A DNA stretch of 64,000 nucleotides. Source: Pararhodobacter aggregans. GTDB lineage: Bacteria; Pseudomonadota; Alphaproteobacteria; Rhodobacterales; Rhodobacteraceae. The notes beneath the pieces are model-generated. The model was not told the origin of the DNA and made no database searches. It saw only the letters and a program-made list of their open reading frames with translations. The position numbers were made by a program, and so were the translations under genes. Location: positions 496,001 to 560,000 of the forward strand of contig NZ_QDDR01000002.1 of assembly GCF_003075525.1 (NCBI RefSeq), in the 5' to 3' direction. This document shows positions 35,962 to 45,934 of the stretch, piece by piece (position 1 is the stretch's first letter; the number at the start of each line of letters is the position of its first letter).

Positions 35962-38262
35962 ATGAGTTCCTCATTGCCCCCTTCCGAGGGTTCCGACCTC
36001 GCGCCGCCGCGCGCGCTGCGTCGCCGCTCGCCGATGCAGCGGCGGTTGCAGGCGCTGGGGACCTTCGTTCTGGTTGTGCTGGCGCCGGTACTGGTGGTGG
36101 CGACCATCCTGGTGCTGGGGCCGTTCTCATTCCTGTCGAACCTTCCGTCCTTGCGCCTCGTGCTGCTGGCCGACCTGATGTACATTCTGGTGGTGGCGGG
36201 GCTGGTGTTGCTGAGGATCGGGCGGCTTATCACCGCGCGGCGCACGCGCTCGGCCGGGTCGCAACTGCATCTGCGGCTGTCGTCGCTCTTTGCCATCAGC
36301 GCGCTGTTGCCCGCCATCACCGTCGCGGTCTTTGCCGTGGTGACGATCAACCTTGGCCTCGAGGGCTGGTTCTCGGAACGGGTGCGCAACGTGGTCGGCA
36401 ATTCGCTGGCCGCCGCCGAGGCCTATCAGCAGGAGCAGGAGCGCAACCTGATCGAGGATGCACAGGCGGTCGCGAACCTGCTGGTCAGCGCGCGTGAGCA
36501 GCGCCCGACGCTCAGCGAGGGCGACATGCGCTCGCTTCTCAGTCAGGCGCAGGGGGCGATCCAGCGCGGGCTGCGCGTGGCCTTCATCATCGATTTCGAC
36601 GGCGCGCTCAGGCTTCGGGGCGAGCGGTCCTATCTCTTCGATTTCATCAACCCCGCGCCCGCGGACCTCAGGCGTGCGGCCGAGGGCGAGCTGGCGCTGG
36701 TCAAGGACTGGCCCAGCAGCGAGTTCCGCGCGCTGGTGCCGCTGCCGGGCTATCCCAACCGGTTGCTCTATGTCACCCGGGCGGTGGATGGCGAGATCCT
36801 GAGCCTGCTGGACGACACCCAGCAGACCATCGCGCTTTATAACCAGCTGGAAGCCGAGCGCGGCACCGTGCTGTTCAACTTCGCGCTTCTTTACATCGGC
36901 TTTGCGCTGATCCTGATCCTGGCGGCGGTCTGGCTGGGGATGTGGTTCGCCGAGGGGCTGTCGCGGCCCATCGGGCGGCTGGCGGCGGCGGCGGAACGGG
37001 TCGGCAAGGGCGATCTGGAGGTGCAGGTGCCCGAGGAGAAGGGCGGCGACGAGATCGCCACCATGGGCCGGGTCTTCAACCAGATGACCCGCCAGCTTCA
37101 GGGCCAGCGCGAGACGCTGCTGACCAACAACCGCCAGATCGAGGAACGCCGCCGCCTATTCGATTCGGTGCTGGGCTCGGTCACGGCGGGGGTGATCGGC
37201 CTCGATGCCGAGGGACATGTCGATTTCGTGAACCGCGCCGCCGAGGCCCTGACCAAGGTCACGGCCGAGGAGGCCGCGCATCGCTCGCTGGCCGAGGTGG
37301 TGCCCGAATTCGGCGCGCTGCTCAGCCGGTTGCAATCGGGCGAGGGCCGGCTGGTCGGCGGGCGGGTGCAGGACGAGGTGCGGATCAGCCGCAACGGGCG
37401 GCTCGAAAGCCTGCTGGTACGGCTGGCCGAACGGCGCAACGCCGCGGGCCAGCTTGAGGGCTATGTGGTGGCCTTCGACGATGTGACCGAGCTGGTTTCG
37501 GCGCAAAGGATGGCCGCCTGGGGCGACGTGGCCCGGCGCATCGCCCATGAGATCAAGAACCCGCTGACGCCGATCCAGCTGTCGGCGGAGCGCATAAAAC
37601 GCAAGTTTTCCAAAGTGATGAACGAGGAGGATGCCGAAAGCCTCGGCAACCTGACCGATGTCATCGTCCGCCAGACCGGCGACCTGCGCCGCATCGTCGA
37701 CGAATTCTCGCGCTTCGCCCGCATGCCCGAGCCCGACCGGCGGATGACCGACCTGGTGCAGGTGCTGCGCGATGCCACCACCTTGCAGGAGGCAGGCCAG
37801 CCCGAGGTCGCCTTCGACGTCACGCTGCCCGAGGGCCCGCTGATGATCGAGATCGATCCGACGATGATCAGTCAGGCGCTGACCAACCTCTTGAAGAACG
37901 CGGGCGAGGCCATCGAGGGTTTTGTCGAGGGGGGCCGCGCGCCCCAGGGCTTCCGGCCGCAGATCGCCGTGGCAATGGACGTGGCCGAGGATCGCGCCAC
38001 CATCACCATCGCCGATAACGGCATCGGCCTGCCCGAGGACCGGGCGCGGCTGTTCGAGCCTTACGTGACGACGCGCGAGCGGGGAACGGGCCTGGGCCTG
38101 CCGATCGTGAAGAAGATTATCGAGGAACATGGCGGCACGCTGGCGCTGACCGACGCACCGGTGATGCCGGGCTGCGCTCATCGCGGCGCCATGGCTGAAA
38201 TCCGGCTGCCCCTGCTGCGCAACGCACGGGCCAGCCGCAATGAAACAGGGGTTGAGGCATGA
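35962..38262 (+). CDS. ntrY: Membrane sensor histidine kinase NtrY
   Basis: A 766-residue kinase with several N-terminal spans (around residues 34-60, 65-80, 105-130 and about 295-318) enclosing a periplasmic domain. These are followed by a HAMP segment (RPIGRLAAAAERVG), a PAS domain, the H-box [19 protein letters not shown] and the ATPase boxes NLLKNAGEA and GTGLGLPIV. It pairs with NtrX, whose gene overlaps by four bases, and is linked to nitrogen and redox control. The ATG at 35962 has no strong ribosome site; a TTG nine bases earlier is an alternative. Confidence 0.93.
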   Translation: MSSSLPPSEGSDLAPPRALRRRSPMQRRLQALGTFVLVVLAPVLVVATILVLGPFSFLSNLPSLRLVLLADLMYILVVAGLVLLRIGRLITARRTRSAGSQLHLRLSSLFAISALLPAITVAVFAVVTINLGLEGWFSERVRNVVGNSLAAAEAYQQEQERNLIEDAQAVANLLVSAREQRPTLSEGDMRSLLSQAQGAIQRGLRVAFIIDFDGALRLRGERSYLFDFINPAPADLRRAAEGELALVKDWPSSEFRALVPLPGYPNRLLYVTRAVDGEILSLLDDTQQTIALYNQLEAERGTVLFNFALLYIGFALILILAAVWLGMWFAEGLSRPIGRLAAAAERVGKGDLEVQVPEEKGGDEIATMGRVFNQMTRQLQGQRETLLTNNRQIEERRRLFDSVLGSVTAGVIGLDAEGHVDFVNRAAEALTKVTAEEAAHRSLAEVVPEFGALLSRLQSGEGRLVGGRVQDEVRISRNGRLESLLVRLAERRNAAGQLEGYVVAFDDVTELVSAQRMAAWGDVARRIAHEIKNPLTPIQLSAERIKRKFSKVMNEEDAESLGNLTDVIVRQTGDLRRIVDEFSRFARMPEPDRRMTDLVQVLRDATTLQEAGQPEVAFDVTLPEGPLMIEIDPTMISQALTNLLKNAGEAIEGFVEGGRAPQGFRPQIAVAMDVAEDRATITIADNGIGLPEDRARLFEPYVTTRERGTGLGLPIVKKIIEEHGGTLALTDAPVMPGCAHRGAMAEIRLPLLRNARASRNETGVEA

Positions 38263-39650
38263 GCGACATCCTGATCGTCGACGACGAACGCGACATCCGT
38301 GAACTGGTGGCCGAGATCTTGCGCGAAGAGGGGTATTCCACCCGCCTCGCCGCCAACTCGGACGAGGCCATGTCGGCGGTGGCGACCGATCCGCCGATGC
38401 TGATGATTCTGGACCTGTGGCTGCGGGATTCCAAGCTCGACGGCATCGGCATCCTGATGTCGGTGAAGCGCGAATATCCGCATATCCCGGTGGTCATCAT
38501 CTCGGGCCACGGCAATATCGAGATCGCCGTCGAGGCGATCAAGAAGGGCGCTTACGATTTCATCGAGAAGCCCTTCAACACCGATCAGCTGCTGGTGGTG
38601 ATCGGCCGGGCGATGGAGACCTCGCGCCTGCGCCGCGAAAACACCAAGCTGAAGAAGCGCGACAGCGGCCCGACCGAGATGATCGGCCAGTCGCCCGCCA
38701 TGAAATTCCTGCGCTCGCAACTGGGCAAGGTCACGCGCTCGAACGGGCGGGTGATGCTGACCGGCCCCTCGGGCAGCGGCAAGGAAGTCGCCGCGCGCTT
38801 CATCCATGCCCAGTCGAACCGGGCGCAGGCGCCCTTCGTCACCGTCAGCTGCGCCGCCATCGAGCCAGAGAAGATGGAAGCCGTGCTCTTCGGGCAGGAA
38901 AGCGGCGCGCGGGGGGTGATCCCGGGGCTGCTGGAACAGGCCAATGGCGGGATCCTCTACCTCGACGAGGTGGCGGACATGCCCGTCGGCACCCAGTCCA
39001 AGATCCTGCGCGTGTTGACCGAACAGACCTTCACCCGGGTCGATGGCGCCGACCGCGTGAAGGTGGATCTGCGGGTCATCAGCTCGACCACCCGCGATCT
39101 CAGGGCCGAGATCGGCGCCGGGACCTTCCGTCAGGAACTCTACGACCGGTTGAACGTGGTGCCCATCGCCGTGCCCTCGCTGTCGGAACGGCGTGAGGAT
39201 ATCCCGGTGCTGGCCCGGCATTTCATCGACCTGCTGGCGCAGACCCAGGGCCTGCCCAAGCGCGACCTGTCGGAAGAGGCCGAGACCCAGCTACAATCCA
39301 TGAACTGGCCGGGCAATATCCGCCAGCTGCGCAACGTCATCGAACGGGCGCTGATCCTGGGCGACAGCCAGGGCGCCATCGAGGCGCGCGACCTGATCGC
39401 GGAATCGGCCGGGGCCGAGGATGAGGGCAGGGTGGTTCTGGCCGGGGGGCTGGCCACGCTGCCCCTGCGCGAGGCGCGCGAACTTTTCGAACGCGAATAC
39501 CTGCTGACGCAGATCAACCGCTTCGGCGGTAACATCTCGCGCACGGCGGCGTTTGTCGGTATGGAGCGCTCGGCGCTGCATCGCAAGCTGAAGTCGCTGG
39601 GCGTCAACACCGCCGCCCTGTCCGGCGGGCGCAGCGGGCGCGACGATTAA
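38259..39650 (+). CDS. ntrX: Response regulator NtrX
   Basis: A 463-residue NtrC-family regulator: receiver with Asp52, AAA+ domain with Walker A GPSGSGKE (169-176) and Walker B ILYLDEVAD, and Fis-type HTH near the C-terminus (ISRTAAFVGMERSALHRKL). The GAFTGA loop is replaced by GARGVI near 216-221, so it is unlikely to activate sigma-54 polymerase. It overlaps ntrY and precedes trkA by 24 bases. Confidence 0.94.
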   Translation: MSDILIVDDERDIRELVAEILREEGYSTRLAANSDEAMSAVATDPPMLMILDLWLRDSKLDGIGILMSVKREYPHIPVVIISGHGNIEIAVEAIKKGAYDFIEKPFNTDQLLVVIGRAMETSRLRRENTKLKKRDSGPTEMIGQSPAMKFLRSQLGKVTRSNGRVMLTGPSGSGKEVAARFIHAQSNRAQAPFVTVSCAAIEPEKMEAVLFGQESGARGVIPGLLEQANGGILYLDEVADMPVGTQSKILRVLTEQTFTRVDGADRVKVDLRVISSTTRDLRAEIGAGTFRQELYDRLNVVPIAVPSLSERREDIPVLARHFIDLLAQTQGLPKRDLSEEAETQLQSMNWPGNIRQLRNVIERALILGDSQGAIEARDLIAESAGAEDEGRVVLAGGLATLPLREARELFEREYLLTQINRFGGNISRTAAFVGMERSALHRKLKSLGVNTAALSGGRSGRDD

Positions 39651-39674
39651 GACGGGACGCACGGGGTACGGGCG

Positions 39675-41051
39675 ATGAAGATCATCATCTGCGGCGCGGG
39701 TCAGGTCGGGTGGCAGATCGCCCGGCAACTGGCGGGCGAGGCCAACGACGTCTCGATCGTCGACAACAACGCGGCCCTGGTCAGGCGCGCGACCGACACA
39801 CTGGAGGTTCAGGGCGTGGTGGGTTTCGCCTCGCATCCCGACGTGCTGGAGCAAGCCGGCGCGCGCGAGGCCGACATGATCATCGCCGCCACGCATTCCG
39901 ACGAGGTGAACATGGTCACCTGTCAGGTGGCGCATTCGGTGTTCAACGTCACCCGCAAGATCGCGCGGCTTCGGGCCCAAACCTATCTCGACCCGGTCTA
40001 TTCCGACCTGTTCCGCCGCGACCATCTGCCCATCGACGTGGTCATCAACCCCGAACGCGAGGTCTCGCGTGCGGCACTGCGCCGTTTCGCGGCGCCCTCG
40101 ACCTTCGACGTGCAGGATTTCCTCGATGGTTCGGTCCGGCTGGCCGGGATCGCGCTGGACGAGGATTGCCCGGTACTGAACACGCCGCTCAGGCAGCTGA
40201 CCGAGCTTTTCTCCTCGCTCAGGGCGCTGGTTGTCGGCGTGCGCCGCGGCGGCAAGCTTTTTGCGCCCGAGCCCGGCGACCAGCTGTTCGAGGGCGACCA
40301 GATCTATGTCGTCTCGGAAAGCTCGGATCTGGCGCGGACGCTGGCCATCTTCGGCAAGCCCCTGGCGAAGCAGGAAAAGATCGTCATCATCGGCGCCGGA
40401 AATGTGGGGCTTGGCGTGGCGCGCGCGCTGGAATCTCAGCGCGAGCGGGTCCGGGTCAAGGTGATCGAGCGTGACCGGACCCGGGCCGAGACCGCGGCCG
40501 ATGCGCTGGAACGGACCATCGTCCTGCATGGCGACGGCATGGACAGCGAATTGCTGAACGAGGCCGCCATCGATTCCGCCGACGCCCTTCTGGCCGTGAC
40601 CGACGACGACAAGACCAACCTCCTGGCCTGCGTCCGTGCCAAGGCCATGGGCTGCAAGATGACCATCGCGCTGGTCAACGACCCCTCGCTGGTGCCGATG
40701 ATGGACCATCTGGGCATCGACGCGCATATCAACCCGCGCGCCACCACCGTGTCCTCGATCCTGCGTCACGTGCGCCTCGGCCGCGTGCGCTCCATCTATA
40801 CCATCGGCGACGGCGAGGCCGAGGTGATCGAGGCGCAGGTGCTGTCGACCTCGCCGCTGGCCGGGCGGACCATCGGCCAGATCGGCTTCCCCGAGGGGGC
40901 GCTGGTCGGCGCGGTCAAGAAACAGGGCGAATTCGTCAAGCCGACCGGCTCCACCGAACTGGCCGAGGGCGATCTGCTGGTCATCTTCGCGCTCAGAAAC
41001 GACGTGCCGGTGATCGAGCGCCTGTTGCAGGTGGCGGTGGAGTATTTCTGA
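39675..41051 (+). CDS. trkA: Trk potassium uptake regulator TrkA
   Basis: A 458-residue cytoplasmic protein with two RCK halves. Each has a Rossmann NAD-binding start (IICGAGQVGWQIAR at residue 3, VIIGAGNVGLGVAR near 237) and a TrkA_C segment. It gates the TrkH channel, encoded immediately downstream with only one base between genes. The ntrX-trkA linkage is classic for alphaproteobacteria. Confidence 0.95.
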   Translation: MKIIICGAGQVGWQIARQLAGEANDVSIVDNNAALVRRATDTLEVQGVVGFASHPDVLEQAGAREADMIIAATHSDEVNMVTCQVAHSVFNVTRKIARLRAQTYLDPVYSDLFRRDHLPIDVVINPEREVSRAALRRFAAPSTFDVQDFLDGSVRLAGIALDEDCPVLNTPLRQLTELFSSLRALVVGVRRGGKLFAPEPGDQLFEGDQIYVVSESSDLARTLAIFGKPLAKQEKIVIIGAGNVGLGVARALESQRERVRVKVIERDRTRAETAADALERTIVLHGDGMDSELLNEAAIDSADALLAVTDDDKTNLLACVRAKAMGCKMTIALVNDPSLVPMMDHLGIDAHINPRATTVSSILRHVRLGRVRSIYTIGDGEAEVIEAQVLSTSPLAGRTIGQIGFPEGALVGAVKKQGEFVKPTGSTELAEGDLLVIFALRNDVPVIERLLQVAVEYF

Positions 41052-41052
41052 G

Positions 41053-42546
41053 ATGCCGCTGCGCCTGACCCGGGTGCCGCCGCTCGTCGCGCTGATCGCG
41101 CTGGCCGGGGCGCTGATGCTGGTGCCCGCGGGCAAGGCGGCGATGGACGGGCAGGCCTCGCTGGCGCGGGTGTTCCTGTACTGGTCGGTCCTCAGCCTGC
41201 TGATCGCCAGCCTGGTGGCCATTGCCATGGCGGGCCAGACCCGGCGCGGCATGCCCGCGGGACCGTTTCCGCTGCTGGCGGCGATCTATCTGCTGCTGCC
41301 CGCCGTCATGGCGCTTCCCCTGGCCGAGGCGCTGCCCGCGATGCGCTTCGCCGATGCCTGGTTCGAGATGATCTCGGCCTTCACCACCACCGGCGCCTCG
41401 CTGATCGACCTGCCGCGCCGGGTGCCCGAGGCGGTGCATCTGTGGCGGGGCATGGCGGGCTGGCTGGGCGGGCTTTTCATCCTGGCCGCGGCCACCGCGC
41501 TCCTGGCGCCCCTGCGGCTGGGCGGTTACGAGATGATCCGGCGCACCCCGCCGACGCTGCCCCGGGCCGGGTCGACGACCGGGCCCGGCATCCGGCTCAG
41601 GGCGCATACGCTGCTGCTGCTGCCCGCCTATTCCGGGCTGACGCTGGCACTCTGGCTGATCCTGACGCTGGTGGGCGTCTCGGGGTTCGAGGCGCTGATG
41701 CAGTCCATGGCGACGCTCTCTACCTCGGGGGTGCTGGCCCGGGAGACGCTGGGCTCCATCGGATTGCCGGCCGAGATGGCGATCTTCGCCTTCCTATGCC
41801 TCGCGCTCAGCCGCCGCTTCCTGCCCGGCCATGGCTCGCGCCCCCGGCCGCTTTACCGCGACCCCGAGATCCTCACCGCCGTGGCGCTGGTCGGGCTGGT
41901 GACGCTTTTCGTCGTGGCCCGGCACTGGGCCGGGGCCTTCGAGGCGCGCGAGGGCGAGAACCTGCCCGCCATGGGGCGCGCCGCCTGGGGCGCGGCCTTC
42001 ACCTCGCTGTCGTTCCTGACCACCACCGGCTTCGTCAATCAGGACTGGATCACCGCACGGGCCTGGTCGGGGCTGACGCCGCCGGGCCTCGTGCTGATGT
42101 CGGTGGCGCTGCTGGGGGGCGGGGTGGCGACCACCGCGGGGGGCATCAAGCTTCTGCGGCTCTATTCCCTCGCGCGCCTCAGCCGGTTCGAACTGATGCG
42201 GATGATCTATCCCTCGATGGTCATCGGCGGCAATGAACATGACCGCTTCCTCGCCACCACCGCCGCCCGTTCGGCCTGGCTGTTCGCCATGGTCTTCGCG
42301 CTGACCTCGGTCGTGGTGGTGGCGCTGCTGCTTTTCAGCGGCATGACGCTGGAAACGGCGATGATCTTTGGCGTGAGCGCCCTGACCAATACCGGGCAAT
42401 TGGTGCAGGTGGCGGGCGACCTGCCGCTTTATTGGGTGCTGCTGGGGGATCCGGCGCGGGTCGTTTTGGCGCTTGCAATGATTCTCGGAAGGTTGGAAAT
42501 TCTGGTTCTGCTGGCGGCAATCCTCGACCGTTCGCGCAGAAACTGA
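41053..42546 (+). CDS. trkH: Trk potassium uptake channel TrkH
   Basis: A 497-residue membrane protein with repeated pore-loop segments (ISAFTTTGASL near residue 108, MATLSTSGVL near 218, SFLTTTGFVNQ near 322, VSALTNTGQL near 443). The Gly in each is the K+ selectivity residue. It takes up potassium with TrkA. It is followed by 169 bases that hold the hfq leader and a weak GCCCC/GGGGC hairpin at 42558-42573, but no other gene. Confidence 0.95.
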   Translation: MPLRLTRVPPLVALIALAGALMLVPAGKAAMDGQASLARVFLYWSVLSLLIASLVAIAMAGQTRRGMPAGPFPLLAAIYLLLPAVMALPLAEALPAMRFADAWFEMISAFTTTGASLIDLPRRVPEAVHLWRGMAGWLGGLFILAAATALLAPLRLGGYEMIRRTPPTLPRAGSTTGPGIRLRAHTLLLLPAYSGLTLALWLILTLVGVSGFEALMQSMATLSTSGVLARETLGSIGLPAEMAIFAFLCLALSRRFLPGHGSRPRPLYRDPEILTAVALVGLVTLFVVARHWAGAFEAREGENLPAMGRAAWGAAFTSLSFLTTTGFVNQDWITARAWSGLTPPGLVLMSVALLGGGVATTAGGIKLLRLYSLARLSRFELMRMIYPSMVIGGNEHDRFLATTAARSAWLFAMVFALTSVVVVALLLFSGMTLETAMIFGVSALTNTGQLVQVAGDLPLYWVLLGDPARVVLALAMILGRLEILVLLAAILDRSRRN

Positions 42547-42715
42547 GGTCCAGGCGGGCCCCGGCACAGGGGCTGTGCGGAAATCTCCGCGTAATACGCT
42601 GAAAAGGCGACTTTTCGGGCTGGAATCTCGCCGGTTCCGCAGCCATACTCGCGCCCCAGGGGGAGACTGCGACAGCCAGAACCGCTGCGTGGGCCGATAA
42701 CAAGAAGGCAAGACA

Positions 42716-42949
42716 ATGGCCGTAGACAAACAGAATTTACAGGACGCCTTTCTCAATCATGTTCGCAAGAACAAGGTTCCGGTGACGATTTTCCTCATCA
42801 ATGGTGTGAAATTGCTGGGGGTAATCACCTGGTTCGACAATTTCTGTGTGCTGCTGCGCCGTGAGGGCCAGAGCCAATTGGTCTACAAGCATGCCATTTC
42901 GACCATCATGCCGGGTCAGCCCATCTCGCTTTACAACGGCGAGGACTGA
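42716..42949 (+). CDS. hfq: RNA chaperone Hfq
   Basis: A 77-residue Sm-like protein that joins small RNAs to mRNAs. The Sm1 motif ([18 protein letters not shown]) and Sm2 motif YKHAIST near residues 57-63 are intact. The short C-terminal tail is typical of alphaproteobacteria. An AAGAAGG-like site precedes the ATG. It is linked to hflX as in most proteobacteria. Confidence 0.97.
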   Translation: MAVDKQNLQDAFLNHVRKNKVPVTIFLINGVKLLGVITWFDNFCVLLRREGQSQLVYKHAISTIMPGQPISLYNGED

Positions 42950-42970
42950 CGGCGAGCGCCGGACAGAATC

Positions 42971-44299
42971 GTGACCATTGACGTCAAAGACCTGGGCGGG
43001 GCCGGCGGCGGGCGCCGCCAGAAGGCGTTTGTCCTGCACCCGGACATCCGCGGCAACGACGCCTCGCGCTCGGCCGAGGCCTTGCTGTCCGAGGGGCTGT
43101 CGCTGGCGCTGGCCCTGCCGGGGATCGAGGTTGCGGGGGGCATGGTCGTGCGGCTGCCGCGCGCCCATCCCGGCATGTTGTTCGGCTCGGGCAAGGTGCA
43201 GGAGCTGAAAGAGCGCTTCGAGGCCGAGGAAGTCGAGCTGGTGCTGATCGACGGGCCGGTGAGCCCGGTGCAGCAGCGCAATCTCGAAAAGGAATGGGGC
43301 GTCAAGCTTCTGGACCGGACCGGCCTGATCCTCGAGATCTTCGCCGACCGGGCCCGCACCCGAGAGGGTGTGTTGCAGGTGGAACTGGCGGCGCTCAGCT
43401 ATCAGCGGACCCGGCTGGTGCGGGCCTGGACCCACCTTGAGCGGCAGCGCGGCGGCCTCGGCTTCGTCGGTGGCCCCGGCGAGACGCAGATCGAGGCTGA
43501 CCGCCGCGCCATCGACGAGCAGATGATCCGCCTCCGGCGCCAGCTGGAGAAGGTGGTGAAGACCCGCGCGCTGCACCGGGCGGCGCGGCGGCGCACGCCC
43601 TATCCGATCGTGGCGCTGGTGGGCTATACCAACGCCGGGAAATCCACGCTTTTCAACCACCTGACCGGCGCCGAGGTGCTGGCCAAGGACATGCTCTTCG
43701 CCACGCTCGACCCGACGATGCGGGCGGTGGTGCTGCCGGGCGGGCTGTCGGTGATCCTGTCCGACACCGTGGGTTTCATCAGCGAATTGCCGACCCAGCT
43801 GGTCGCCGCCTTCCGCGCCACGCTGGAAGAGGTGCTGGAGGCCGATCTGATCCTCCATGTCCGCGACATCGCCCATCCCGAGACCGAGGCGCAGGCCGAG
43901 GATGTAGAGACGATCCTGCGCGAGCTGGGCGTCGGCAAGGATGTCTCGCGGCTGGAGGTCTGGAACAAGATCGACCTCCTGCCCCCGGACGACGCCCGCC
44001 TCAACACCGCCGCGCGGCGCGACGAGGTGATCGCGGTCTCGGCGTTGACCGGGCAGGGCCTGCCCGAGCTGGTCGCGGCGATGGGCAGGTCGCTGGGGGA
44101 CGAGCGCCGGGTCGAGGTGGTCGAGATCGGCCATGGCGAGGGCAAGGCCCGCGCCTGGGCCTATGCCGAGGGGATCGTGCAGGGCGAGGAGACGGTGGAG
44201 ACGGGGCTGCTGCTGACCGTCTCGTGGTCGGCCAAGCAGAAGCGGCGGTTCGAGACGCTGCTTGAACCGCCGCCGCCGGAAGAGTTTGATGAGGACTGA
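42971..44299 (+). CDS. hflX: GTPase HflX
   Basis: A 442-residue ribosome-associated GTPase that splits stalled or heat-damaged ribosomes. The N-terminal HflX domain ends in the glycine-rich GGLGFVGGPGETQIE near residue 160, followed by the G domain with GYTNAGKST near 218, DTVGF near 264 and NKID near 334. The start is GTG at 42971. A perfect hairpin follows the stop by two bases. Confidence 0.95.
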   Translation: MTIDVKDLGGAGGGRRQKAFVLHPDIRGNDASRSAEALLSEGLSLALALPGIEVAGGMVVRLPRAHPGMLFGSGKVQELKERFEAEEVELVLIDGPVSPVQQRNLEKEWGVKLLDRTGLILEIFADRARTREGVLQVELAALSYQRTRLVRAWTHLERQRGGLGFVGGPGETQIEADRRAIDEQMIRLRRQLEKVVKTRALHRAARRRTPYPIVALVGYTNAGKSTLFNHLTGAEVLAKDMLFATLDPTMRAVVLPGGLSVILSDTVGFISELPTQLVAAFRATLEEVLEADLILHVRDIAHPETEAQAEDVETILRELGVGKDVSRLEVWNKIDLLPPDDARLNTAARRDEVIAVSALTGQGLPELVAAMGRSLGDERRVEVVEIGHGEGKARAWAYAEGIVQGEETVETGLLLTVSWSAKQKRRFETLLEPPPPEEFDED

Positions 44300-44301
44300 C
44301 A

Positions 44302-44323
44302 AAAGGGGCCCGCGGGCCCCTTT
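44302..44323. terminator. Bidirectional terminator after hflX
   Basis: AAAGGGGCC (44302-44310) and GGCCCCTTT (44315-44323) pair perfectly around CGCG, with A-rich and T-rich flanks on the two sides. It serves hflX on the plus strand and the convergent exported protein on the minus strand. Confidence 0.85.
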
Positions 44324-44326
44324 CGC

Positions 44327-45934
44327 TTAATCGGCGAGCGCCAGAAGCTGGCGGTTGCTGATCGTGCCTTCGGATGACACCAGCCCCGCCATGCGGCTGT
44401 CCGACAGCAGGTCGCGCAGATCCACCGCCCGCCCGTTGACATAGGCCCGGCGCGAGACCAGCCGGATGCCGTGGCTGTAATCGGCGTATTGCGCGCCGTG
44501 CACCGTGCTCAGCGGCTGGATGGCCCGCCCATTGCGCTGGTGCCAGCCATAGATCGCCACGCGCCCCGGATTGGCCTGCAGTCGGTTGGTCAGCACGAGG
44601 TCCTTCTTGTGCCCGGACACCAGCTGCCCCAGCCGGGCGCCCGACTGGCGCATCTGCCCCTGAACGGTCGCGTTGTGACGCAGGAAGTAATTGGTCGAGG
44701 ACATGGCCGAGGTCGGATCCATCGGCGCCGGGCTCAGATGGACATTGGCCTGCTGATAGATCGCGTCGACCATGCGGGTCGTGGGCAGCACCATGTCGAA
44801 GCGCTCGGCCACCTGCATGGCGGCGGGAAGGCCCAGCGGCACGCGGACGAAATCGCGGTCCGAGCCGACGGAAAGGTAATCGGGCGTCACGCAGATGGTG
44901 ATGGTCATGCCGTTGCCCGCGAAGGTCACCGGCACCAGATCGCGCAGGAAATCCGGGACGTTACCGGCCAGAACCTCGGAAATGATCGCGTTGTCACGCT
45001 CGCGGCCGCCGGCATTGCTCAACCGGCCGATCACGGCGCTGCCGTCGCCGGCGCCGCGGCTGCGGCGGGGGATGGCGCGGGTCAGGTCGGCGTCGCAGCT
45101 GGCGCTGCGGGCGCCCCGGGTCAGGGCCGGGATTTCCAGCACGGCGGGGGCGGCCCGCGGCGTATCGGTGGTGGTGCGGCCCAGATCGAGCGAGGCGAGG
45201 CGTGTGACCGTTTCCGGCCGGGGTTGCGGCGTGCGCGAGCGGATCAGGCCGGTTGCCTCGCCGATCGCGGCGAAGAGCGAGGGCGATTGCTCGGGCGCCG
45301 GTTCCTCGGCCGCCGGGGCGGCAAGTGCAGGGCGCGGGCGCGGCAGCAGCGAGCGGGTCGGCGCGTGCAGGGCGGCCAGGGCCTGCGGATCGGCGGGAGC
45401 CTCGGGCGTGGCGGCAGGAGCCTCGGGCGCCACTGCGGCGGTGGCAACCGGGGCAGGGCGCCGGGGCGGGCTCACCCGCGGCGGGCCTTCACGGGTGGCG
45501 ATCTGCGGCACCGGGTGGGGTTCGGCCCGGGGTCCAGGGGCCGTTGCCGCCTCGGCGGGCGCCGGAGTGGCCTCGACCGGGGCGCTGGCCACCGCCGCAT
45601 GCGGCCGGGAAGCGCCGGGCTGACGGCGCGGCAGCACCGGGTCCAGCGCGTAATCTGGCGCGGCAAAGGGGCTCTCGCCCGTGCTGGACAGCGAGGAGAG
45701 CCAGATGCGCGGCCCCTCACCCCCGGTGCCTTGCCGGTGGTCCAGACCCAGCGATGGCCCCAGCGAGGCCACTGCGACCGAACCCGGGCGGGCGGGTTCG
45801 GCATGCCACAACGCCTGAGCGCCGACCGCGATCAGCGCCAGAGCCCCCAGACCGGTGGCGGCAAGCGTGATCTGTCCCGCACTCGCGAAGAGGCGCGCCT
45901 TTGCGGCACGCGGTTCCATTCTGTCCCTCGTCAT
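44327..45934 (-). CDS. Exported or membrane-anchored protein with unknown C-terminal domain
   Basis: About 535 residues from ATG 45934 (a second ATG at 45919 is possible). A single hydrophobic helix near residues 19-40 follows a basic N-terminus, so the bulk is periplasmic. Then come about 200 residues of Pro/Ala-rich low-complexity linker and a folded C-terminal domain of about 230 residues with VTPDYLSVGSDRDFVRVPL, IYGWHQRNGRAIQPLS and VHGAQYADYSHGIRLV. The His, Asp and HG residues of the last two segments could form an active site. I do not recognise the family. It probably acts at the envelope or wall. Confidence 0.7.
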   Translation of the reverse strand: MTRDRMEPRAAKARLFASAGQITLAATGLGALALIAVGAQALWHAEPARPGSVAVASLGPSLGLDHRQGTGGEGPRIWLSSLSSTGESPFAAPDYALDPVLPRRQPGASRPHAAVASAPVEATPAPAEAATAPGPRAEPHPVPQIATREGPPRVSPPRRPAPVATAAVAPEAPAATPEAPADPQALAALHAPTRSLLPRPRPALAAPAAEEPAPEQSPSLFAAIGEATGLIRSRTPQPRPETVTRLASLDLGRTTTDTPRAAPAVLEIPALTRGARSASCDADLTRAIPRRSRGAGDGSAVIGRLSNAGGRERDNAIISEVLAGNVPDFLRDLVPVTFAGNGMTITICVTPDYLSVGSDRDFVRVPLGLPAAMQVAERFDMVLPTTRMVDAIYQQANVHLSPAPMDPTSAMSSTNYFLRHNATVQGQMRQSGARLGQLVSGHKKDLVLTNRLQANPGRVAIYGWHQRNGRAIQPLSTVHGAQYADYSHGIRLVSRRAYVNGRAVDLRDLLSDSRMAGLVSSEGTISNRQLLALAD

